Source: Caldisericaceae bacterium (GTDB lineage: Bacteria; Calditrichota; Calditrichia; Calditrichales; Calditrichaceae). From it: a stretch of DNA of 5,356 nt. The notes below the pieces were generated by a model. That model saw only the letters and a program-made list of their open reading frames with translations, searched no databases and was not told the origin of the DNA. The stretch's first letter is position 1, and each line of letters starts with the position of its first letter. Both the position numbers and the translations under genes were made by a program. Positions 1 to 5,356 of this stretch are shown one piece after another. The stretch lies in contig JAGHBR010000425.1 in assembly GCA_021160885.1 (NCBI GenBank), positions 1 through 5,356 on the forward strand, in the 5' to 3' direction.

Positions 1-1369
1 AATTCATTTTCTTGTTTGGTTTTACCGGTATATGGGGTTTAATGGCCCGGTCAATAATTTTTACATTTCTGGCCTGAGCTGATTCCTGAATTTTTGCTTC
101 TTCTAACTTTTGTGTAAGCATCATGTATGTCTGTTCATCCACCTGACGTCTACGTTCCAGGCGAGCCAGTTGCAACACGCGGTCCGGCAGATTTTCCAGT
201 CGATCATTGTATTTCTGTAGTACATGTTCAAGCGAATTAACTTTTGCTTCTTCTGCTTTAATTTCGCCTGTTAAATTGAGCAGTTGAGCCACAATTTCCT
301 GCGAAATTCTCAAGGGATCGGAAATCATGCCAGAATTGGCTATTTTGGTGGCTTCTTCTCGTATTTTATTTTTTAATGCCTTAATGCGCTCATCATACAT
401 TCTTAATTGAGCTTCAAAATATTCATTTTTATTGGTCTGTACCTCTGATTTTAAGGCAGTAACATAACTGGTTCTTTCAGCAACGATTTGCGCCAATTCT
501 TCCTGTAAGGACTGAATATAAGGCGTTGAAATTTCACTTAAATTCGCAGGGAGAGTCTCTTTGCGCTCGGCTAATTTTTTTTCAAGACTATTTTTCAATT
601 CAACTTTAGAATTCAATTCAATTCTGGCCTGCTCCAGCATCGATTCAGTTTCTGAAAGTCTGGTTACTAATTCCTGAGTTTCAGCATCAAGACTGGCTAT
701 TTTTTCCTTTTCCTGAAATTTCTTTAACTGTTCTTCTGATTCTTTTAATTCTCTGGCTTTGATGGCTAATCTATCTTCAATAAATTTGCGCATTTCGGTA
801 ACTTCCAGGCGATTTGTCTCGGCATTCAGCTTGGCAAACTCTTCAGAAATCGTATTGGCCAGATAGGCCGCTTCAAAAGGAGTGCCAGCCTGGTAAGTTA
901 AAGTAATGATGTCGGTATCGCGTTTGGGTTCCACTTCCATACTATTCATGACAACCCGCACGCGGTCTTCAAAAGTTAATTCCGTGCCATCTTCTAATGG
1001 TTGAAAAAAGCTGATGGAATCCCTGAAAGCAGAATTTTCCAGCCGGCGTACTACGCGCTCTGCCACATTGCGGCTTTTTAAAATCTCTATTTGATTATTG
1101 AGTACATTGGCCTGAGTTCCAAGAGTCGTTAGATTAAACAAGGCCCGGTCCATGGAATCGTTAGTTTCTATTAACAGCACACTGGAAGCTTCATAAACAG
1201 GATCTGCGGTAAAGGTGTAAATTACGGTGGCAGCAAATACAGTGAAAAACGATAAAATAATTAGCCAGCGTCCCCTGTAAATAATTCGGATGTAATCCGT
1301 TAAATGAAGCGGCTGCTCTTCATTTTCCCAAAAATCATTGTCAAAATTTGTTGGAACTTTAGGTTCCAA
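1..1369 (-). CDS. Wzz/GumC-family polysaccharide chain-length determinant / export protein (C-terminus cut by window edge)
   Basis: This is a polysaccharide co-polymerase, an inner-membrane protein whose large periplasmic part helps set chain length and export of a capsule or exopolysaccharide. The frame stays open to the left edge, giving 456 visible residues. A cytoplasmic N-terminus of about 34 residues is followed by a first membrane segment (about 35-53, starting RWLIILSFF). Next comes the Wzz domain with its usual YEASSVLLI and QIEILKSRNVAERV stretches (59-67, 93-106). A long Glu/Lys-rich, coiled-coil-like region covers about 190-395. It ends in a GNVR-type segment (LARLERRRQ at 401-409) and the proline motif KPHIPVKPNK (444-453) that normally sits just before the second membrane helix. 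That helix is off the window. A TTG start at 1369 is chosen because AGAGGAG lies 8 bases upstream; a GTG at 1378 overlaps that site, and an in-frame TAA lies a few codons further upstream. A C-terminal tyrosine-kinase domain, as in Wzc/ExoP, cannot be excluded. The family call is firm; the polysaccharide is unknown. Confidence 0.92.
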   Translation of the reverse strand, partial: MEPKVPTNFDNDFWENEEQPLHLTDYIRIIYRGRWLIILSFFTVFAATVIYTFTADPVYEASSVLLIETNDSMDRALFNLTTLGTQANVLNNQIEILKSRNVAERVVRRLENSAFRDSISFFQPLEDGTELTFEDRVRVVMNSMEVEPKRDTDIITLTYQAGTPFEAAYLANTISEEFAKLNAETNRLEVTEMRKFIEDRLAIKARELKESEEQLKKFQEKEKIASLDAETQELVTRLSETESMLEQARIELNSKVELKNSLEKKLAERKETLPANLSEISTPYIQSLQEELAQIVAERTSYVTALKSEVQTNKNEYFEAQLRMYDERIKALKNKIREEATKIANSGMISDPLRISQEIVAQLLNLTGEIKAEEAKVNSLEHVLQKYNDRLENLPDRVLQLARLERRRQVDEQTYMMLTQKLEEAKIQESAQARNVKIIDRAIKPHIPVKPNKKMN

Positions 1370-1459
1370 AATACTCACTCCTCTTTTGGTTTTGATTTAA
1401 CTTTTTAATTTAAAACAATTAAATGAATTAGTCCATTTTCGTTTCATTATAAGATTTCT
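1370..1459 (-). promoter_or_regulatory. AT-rich intergenic leader with a possible promoter for the wzz-like gene
   Basis: This 90-base gap between the cpsB-like stop and the wzz-like start is the longest non-coding stretch in the window. Read on the minus strand it holds a perfect TATAAT hexamer (1451-1446) just after the cpsB-like stop. No good -35 box sits at 16-18 bases; the nearest TTGAAA is about 26 bases upstream, which is too far for a standard sigma-70 promoter. Further on is an AT-only inverted repeat: TTTAATT (1404-1410) and AATTAAA (1417-1423) with a 6-base loop. A separate promoter or simple read-through from the upstream genes are both possible. The repeat has no GC pairs, so it is a poor terminator. 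Confidence 0.3.
1378..1384 (-). promoter_or_regulatory. Ribosome binding site of the wzz-like gene
   Basis: The minus strand reads AGAGGAG here, a strong Shine-Dalgarno match. It is followed by 8 bases and then TTG at 1369. The site overlaps the alternative GTG codon at 1378-1376, which makes that GTG an unlikely start. No in-frame ATG lies nearby, so this site decides the start codon. Confidence 0.7.
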
Positions 1460-2284
1460 TTAAGGCATTAACCGGTTTTTCAAACTTCTAAGCATTTTTT
1501 TCCATTTATCTGGTTTGGACATTAAATGTTCCTCCACAAGGTCAAAACTGTGAACTTCTGCGGCCTGAATGGCATTAAGTGGATTTTTCCAAAACAGCCG
1601 ATGCAAAGCGTTGTCATCCAAAATGCTGGTCAATTCTTCCCGGGCCTGAACAAGTGTCAAATAGCTCCGACTTTCCGTTTCATGCGCATCGGAAGCCACA
1701 AAATGCGCCATTCCACTTTTAATGAGTTTTAAGGCAAAAGATTGAACCGAAGAGCCAAATTGGCCTACAATGCTTCCAGCATTAATCTGAATTAAACAGC
1801 CCTGTTGCACAAAAGTAAAGAGTTTATCAATTTTATCATGCAAATAACGATAACGTTCCGGATGGGCCAAAATCGGCACCAGTCCTTTCAAACGGGCTTG
1901 AAAGATAAATTCTCCAACGCCTTCTGGTAAATCAAACAGCGGCAATTCAAACAGAAAATATTTGCCATTGTTATTAAAGGTAGACCAGGAGTAGCTAAAC
2001 CAGTCAAAAATACGATGAGAGAAAAACATTTCGGCCGCAAGGAAAAGTTCCACATGTAGCTTCTCTTTTTGGGCAGCCTCTTTTACCTGTTTAAAATGAT
2101 TAAGCAGTTGTAAATTGAATTCATCATCGGTAAGTTCTGTTGCATGCGGTGTGGCCAGTAATGTCTTAAAATTTAAAGATGCCGCTTGTTCGAGCATAGC
2201 CATGCTGGCATTCAGATCATAAGCGCCGTCATCAACTCCGAAAACAAAATGAGAATGAATATCTATAAATTGTGTTTTCCCCAT
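1460..2284 (-). CDS. PHP-domain tyrosine-protein phosphatase, CpsB/CapC/YwqE family
   Basis: This is a predicted cytoplasmic, metal-dependent phosphotyrosine phosphatase of 274 residues, close to the usual family length of about 250. Members remove phosphate from bacterial tyrosine kinases such as CpsD or YwqD and so tune capsule or exopolysaccharide synthesis. All metal-site motifs of the PHP fold are present: IDIHSH with H10 and H12, followed by GVDDGA (16-21); ATPH with H47; AAE with E85; AHPERY with H141; and ASDAH with D199 and H201. The stretch QINAGSIVGQFG (166-177) is also typical of the CpsB group and separates it from histidinol phosphatases and polymerase PHP domains. The ATG at 2284 begins right before the HxH motif, as expected, and AGGA (2299-2296) lies 11 bases upstream, overlapping the lolA stop. 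Only 13 bases separate it from lolA, so co-transcription is likely. The wzz-like gene next downstream supports an envelope polysaccharide role. Substrate specificity is inferred. Confidence 0.9.
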   Translation of the reverse strand: MGKTQFIDIHSHFVFGVDDGAYDLNASMAMLEQAASLNFKTLLATPHATELTDDEFNLQLLNHFKQVKEAAQKEKLHVELFLAAEMFFSHRIFDWFSYSWSTFNNNGKYFLFELPLFDLPEGVGEFIFQARLKGLVPILAHPERYRYLHDKIDKLFTFVQQGCLIQINAGSIVGQFGSSVQSFALKLIKSGMAHFVASDAHETESRSYLTLVQAREELTSILDDNALHRLFWKNPLNAIQAAEVHSFDLVEEHLMSKPDKWKKMLRSLKNRLMP

Positions 2285-2297
2285 TTATCGAAAATTC

Positions 2298-2933
2298 CTA
2301 CCGCATGTCAACCACATCCATATCCGGCATTGCTTTAAAGGTGAACAGCTCGTCTGGTAATTCTTTTTGAGTTGAAATTTTAGAAAGCTTAAAGATGGAT
2401 TTATTGCCATTCAAATCGGCAATCTCAATTTTAACAATTTGCCACTTTTTATCAATAACCCAAATTTTAATGAAACTAAAATAATTTTGCACATCCTCTT
2501 TGGGTTCAAGTTTAACAATGTAGGCTTTTTTATTATTAACTTTATCCTCACCCAATAAGGTAGCATAATGTGTTTTAGGGAATTTGAACAAAATATCTCT
2601 GGGCAGCAGCGCTCCCGAATTCTTCCGTACTTTATCGATTAAAACCTGATTATTAATTCGGTTGTGCGTCCAAACCGTTTTCCCGTCACTGATGATCAAT
2701 TGATCTTCTGTTTCAAAGCGATACTTTTTACCATTTTTTACATAGAGTTTACCGGAAGTTACATTTTTAGTACCGGTTAACTGAAACGTTTCAATCTTTT
2801 CAAAACTGGCTTCAAAATTTTCAATATCATCATACTTTTTTTGTACTTTTTTAATAATATCCTTTACATCTTTTGCCTGCACAAACTGAAATGCTAAAGT
2901 AAACAGTAGTAATCCGATAGTGTAAATTTTCAT
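2298..2933 (-). CDS. lolA: LolA-like outer-membrane lipoprotein carrier protein
   Basis: LolA takes lipoproteins released by the LolCDE transporter and carries them across the periplasm to the outer membrane. The product is 211 residues, near the usual 180-210. It begins with a clean signal peptide: K2, a hydrophobic core (about 4-18), and a V-Q-A cleavage site after A20. The mature part shows LolA features: the early FEASFEK stretch (40-46), a GKLYVK strand (61-66), KYRFE (70-74) in which R72 probably matches the conserved basic residue of the family, SDGKTVW (82-88), NNQV (94-97), and a closing ELFTFKAMPDMDVVD region like the family's F-x-F/P-x-G-V-x-V-V-D end. The ATG at 2933 is preferred over in-frame ATGs at 2966 and 2963, because those would prepend about 11 residues and spoil the signal peptide, and because GGAG sits 6 bases before 2933. 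It starts one base after the ftsK stop. Family members in Bacteroidetes-like groups are divergent, so a related lipid-carrier role remains possible. Confidence 0.87.
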   Translation of the reverse strand: MKIYTIGLLLFTLAFQFVQAKDVKDIIKKVQKKYDDIENFEASFEKIETFQLTGTKNVTSGKLYVKNGKKYRFETEDQLIISDGKTVWTHNRINNQVLIDKVRKNSGALLPRDILFKFPKTHYATLLGEDKVNNKKAYIVKLEPKEDVQNYFSFIKIWVIDKKWQIVKIEIADLNGNKSIFKLSKISTQKELPDELFTFKAMPDMDVVDMR

Positions 2934-2934
2934 A

Positions 2935-5356
2935 TTATTCTCCACGCATTTTTTGATATTCATCAATCGAGATCAAAACTTCTCTCGGTTTGCTTCCACG
3001 GTTAGGACCTACAATACCTTCCTGTTCCAATTCATCCATTATGCGGGCTGCCCGTGAAAAACCGATTTGTAATCTACGCTGTAAAAAAGAAATAGATCCC
3101 TGTTGGTGTTCAATGACCAGCTTTCTGGCTTTTTCATAAACTGGATCATGGTCGTCATCAGAAGAGAAAGAACCACCGTCCGAACTTTGCCCTGGTTGAG
3201 GCAGGCTGTAGTAAGGCATTTTTGGCTGTTTACGAATATGTTCAATGATTCTTTCAATTTCTTCAGAAGTCACAAAAGGATTTTGCAAGCGAATCGGTTT
3301 TGAACTACCCGGCGCCTGGTAAAGCATATCTCCACGTCCCAGCAACTGTTCGGCGCCATTCATATCCAGAATGGTACGAGAATCCACTTTGGATGAAACC
3401 ATGTACGCAATACGAGCCGGAATATTCGCTTTAATCACTCCGGTAATCACATTCACGCTGGGACGCTGTGTAGCGACCACCAGATGAATGCCCACCGCAC
3501 GGGCCATTTGCGTCAAGCGCGCAATTGGCGCTTCTATTTCTTTTTGCGCAACCAGCATTAAGTCGGCCAATTCATCAATCACCACCACAATGTAGGGCAA
3601 TTCGCGAAAATAGCCGTCTTTATCGCCAGGCATTTTACGTACTTTTTCATTGAATTCCGCTATGTTACGCGCCTTAAGGCTTGCCAACCAATCCAGGCGC
3701 CGATCCATTTCCAAAACCAGAGTATTTAATATGCTTACGGCATTCTTTGGTTTGGTAATAACCACCTCGTCAATATCCGGGCGATGCAATAAATAATGAT
3801 CTTTTAGATCTTCGTAAATGGAAAGTTCCAGTCGTTTGGGATCGATTAAAACAAACTTTACTTTGGCCGGGCTTACAGCATACATTAAGGAGAGCAACAA
3901 AGTATTAATGCCAACGCTTTTACCGGCGCCGGTTGCCCCGGCAATCAACAAATGAGGCATGGTATTTAAATCGGCAACATAAGATTCGCCGGAAATAGTT
4001 TTGCCCAGAGTAACAGGTAATTCATAATTACTGGTGGCAAATTTTTCAGAACGAATCAAAGGTTTCAAATAAACCGTCTGTGGATTCCGATTGGGAATTT
4101 CAATTCCCACGGCAGCCCGCCCGGGAATGGGCGCAATAATACGAATACCCCGTGCTTCCATGGCCAATGCCAGATCGTTGGCCAAAGCCACAATTGAACT
4201 GACCTTTACACCTCGCGCCGGTTGCAATTCGTACAATGTGATTACCGGTCCGGCTGTCACGCGAATCACTTTGGCTTTTACGCCAAATTCTTCCAGACGT
4301 GATTCCAATAAATCAGCATTGGCTTTTAACTCTTCGCGCGTAATACTGGTTTCTATTTCAGGAGGATCACACAATAGATCGGTAGAAGGAAATTTGTATT
4401 TGGCAATGCTTTCCCGCAACAGGCGATCATAATCTAATTCTTTGTCTTTAACCTCTGGCTGCAACTCAAATTCAAAGCCCTTCTCGCCCGGTTCATCTTC
4501 ATCAGGTTCTGTAGGGCTTTTTTCAGGTGGAACCATTTTTTGTGTACCTTGCTGGTCTAACTGAGCTAACAAAGAATCCAGATCGGTCTGAATCCCCACA
4601 TTGCTTTTTTCCGGTTCGGGCAATGTATCTAACAAAGCATCAGATGTATCGTCACTGGATTCAGATTCTGTCGTTTCTGTCAGGTCTTCCTTGATTCTGG
4701 CTTCTGGAAATTTGATTTCGGGAATTTCTGGCTGAGTTTCCTGCTTATCATTCTGCAGTTCATCTAATAAATCGATATCAGCCGGGCTGGGTGTACCGGT
4801 TTCAGCAAGTGGACGCATCCTCTTTTTGCTTTTTAAGCTTTCTACCATGGTGATGAAATTATTCTTAAGCCCCTGGTAAATTTTATCCAGTATCCCGGCC
4901 AATCCTTCGAGCACCGGAGCCACTTCAAGTCGGATGCTTAAAATCAGCATGGTCAGCGTAATGATGACCAGTAAGGTAATGCTGCCAAAATTTCCAAATA
5001 AAAGCACCAGTTTAGCCGCTAACCAGCCACCAATTAACCCACTTGGGAAATATTCCGTAATTTGACCATTGGTTCTTACAGCTTCAGGCATGGCCAAAAA
5101 TATGGAAAAAAGAATTCCCCAGGTGATTAAAGCGATAGTCGATTTCCAAAACCAATGAAATTTTTTACCCAATAAAATTTGCAGCGAATAATTGGCCAAA
5201 ATGAGAGGCAAAATTAAAATGGGATAGCCAAGCGTCCATTGCATTAAATAGTAACTAAGTACAGCGCCAAGCCGACCGAACCAGTTGTGAATCACTTCTC
5301 CGCCAGCCAAACTTTGCAAGCTTACCGGATCATTCGGATTGTGGCTGGCTATGGAC
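2935..5356 (-). CDS. ftsK: DNA translocase FtsK/SpoIIIE family (N-terminus cut by window edge)
   Basis: FtsK is a membrane-anchored hexameric ATPase at the division septum that pumps chromosome termini into daughter cells and activates dimer resolution at dif. About 806 residues are visible. The frame is open to the right edge, and a TTG at 5319 is not a convincing start because coding continues upstream with the family-like stretch SHNPNDPVS. Domains in order: hydrophobic membrane segments at about 5271-5170, 5148-5089 and 5040-4933 (at least one more helix probably lies off the window); an acidic, Pro/Glu/Asp/Thr-rich linker at about 4870-4440; the alpha/beta motor, with Walker A GATGAGKS (3939-3916), Walker B VVVIDELADL (D at 3576-3574) and the conserved ATQRPSVNVITG stretch; and the winged-helix gamma domain (about 3147-2938) with QRRLQIGFSRAARIMDELE. 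The protein ends in KPREVLI plus a short tail. The linker is short compared with E. coli FtsK and closer to typical 750-850-residue family members. The family call is certain. Confidence 0.97.
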   Translation of the reverse strand, partial: SIASHNPNDPVSLQSLAGGEVIHNWFGRLGAVLSYYLMQWTLGYPILILPLILANYSLQILLGKKFHWFWKSTIALITWGILFSIFLAMPEAVRTNGQITEYFPSGLIGGWLAAKLVLLFGNFGSITLLVIITLTMLILSIRLEVAPVLEGLAGILDKIYQGLKNNFITMVESLKSKKRMRPLAETGTPSPADIDLLDELQNDKQETQPEIPEIKFPEARIKEDLTETTESESSDDTSDALLDTLPEPEKSNVGIQTDLDSLLAQLDQQGTQKMVPPEKSPTEPDEDEPGEKGFEFELQPEVKDKELDYDRLLRESIAKYKFPSTDLLCDPPEIETSITREELKANADLLESRLEEFGVKAKVIRVTAGPVITLYELQPARGVKVSSIVALANDLALAMEARGIRIIAPIPGRAAVGIEIPNRNPQTVYLKPLIRSEKFATSNYELPVTLGKTISGESYVADLNTMPHLLIAGATGAGKSVGINTLLLSLMYAVSPAKVKFVLIDPKRLELSIYEDLKDHYLLHRPDIDEVVITKPKNAVSILNTLVLEMDRRLDWLASLKARNIAEFNEKVRKMPGDKDGYFRELPYIVVVIDELADLMLVAQKEIEAPIARLTQMARAVGIHLVVATQRPSVNVITGVIKANIPARIAYMVSSKVDSRTILDMNGAEQLLGRGDMLYQAPGSSKPIRLQNPFVTSEEIERIIEHIRKQPKMPYYSLPQPGQSSDGGSFSSDDDHDPVYEKARKLVIEHQQGSISFLQRRLQIGFSRAARIMDELEQEGIVGPNRGSKPREVLISIDEYQKMRGE
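2940..2943 (-). promoter_or_regulatory. Ribosome binding site of lolA inside the end of ftsK
   Basis: The minus strand reads GGAG here, 6 bases before the ATG at 2933. It lies within the last codons of ftsK (Arg-Gly-Glu-stop). Ribosomes finishing FtsK therefore end on top of the lolA start, which favours translational coupling and supports 2933 over the upstream ATGs at 2966 and 2963. Confidence 0.65.

Noticed and set aside
1404..1423. Inverted repeat as a transcription terminator
   Set aside because: The 7-base stem has only A-T pairs and is too weak for an intrinsic terminator.
1526..1732. Open frame of 68 codons on the plus strand
   Set aside because: It lies antisense inside the PHP phosphatase gene, whose metal-site motifs are intact, and its product shows no recognisable features.
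2934..2966. Longer lolA start at ATG 2966, overlapping ftsK by 32 bases
   Set aside because: It would add a charged, Asn-rich stretch before an otherwise clean signal peptide, whereas the ATG at 2933 has GGAG at 6 bases.
3039..3257. Open frame of 72 codons on the minus strand in another frame
   Set aside because: It falls within the FtsK gamma-domain coding region, which is clearly the real frame.
3103..3303. Open frame of 66 codons on the plus strand
   Set aside because: It is antisense to ftsK with no own ribosome site or family resemblance.
4091..4432. Open frame of 113 codons on the plus strand
   Set aside because: It is antisense to the conserved motor region of ftsK; the length is explained by the codon pattern of the true gene on the other strand.
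5317..5319. TTG at 5319 as the start of ftsK
   Set aside because: The frame stays open to the window edge and the upstream residues resemble the family's usual sequence, so the true start is off the window.
1..5356. CRISPR array, tRNA or rRNA gene, mobile element, defence system or other new system
   Set aside because: Nearly all of the window is accounted for by four recognisable coding regions on one strand, and no repeated units, terminal inverted repeats or transposase-like sequences were seen.

Overview
The window comes from a Gram-negative (diderm) bacterium. The evidence is a periplasmic LolA-type lipoprotein carrier next to an envelope polysaccharide chain-length/export protein. Base composition is moderately AT-rich, with many Lys/Glu/Asn-rich proteins. 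The genes look like ordinary chromosomal housekeeping and envelope genes. The lineage cannot be fixed from the sequence; a member of the Fibrobacteres-Chlorobi-Bacteroidetes/Calditrichota neighbourhood is a guess from overall flavour only.

All four genes lie on the minus strand, so transcription runs from the right edge to the left. From 5356 down to 2935 is most of an FtsK/SpoIIIE DNA translocase, cut at its N-terminus by the window edge. One base after its stop codon comes lolA (2933 to 2298). Thirteen bases further on is a PHP-domain tyrosine-protein phosphatase of the CpsB/CapC/YwqE family (2284 to 1460). After a 90-base AT-rich gap comes a Wzz/GumC-type polysaccharide co-polymerase (1369 to 1), cut before its second membrane segment by the left edge. 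No stretch longer than 90 bases lacks a gene. I see no tRNA, rRNA, CRISPR array, insertion sequence or attachment site.

The genes form two functional pairs. FtsK (chromosome segregation at the division septum) and LolA (lipoprotein delivery to the outer membrane) are an old neighbour pair that is also adjacent in Escherichia coli. CpsB-type phosphatases act on bacterial tyrosine kinases that work with Wzz-family proteins, so the left half is probably the start of an exopolysaccharide or capsule locus continuing off the left edge. ftsK, lolA and cpsB are packed like one operon. The 90-base gap before the wzz-like gene carries a possible -10 box and an AT-only inverted repeat, and may hold a separate promoter.

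I found no new biological system here. The points most worth checking are the tight ftsK-lolA coupling, the SpoIIIE-like DNA-contact residues in the FtsK gamma domain, the non-ATG start of the wzz-like gene, the AT-rich character of lolA, and whether a tyrosine kinase is fused to or follows the wzz-like gene.
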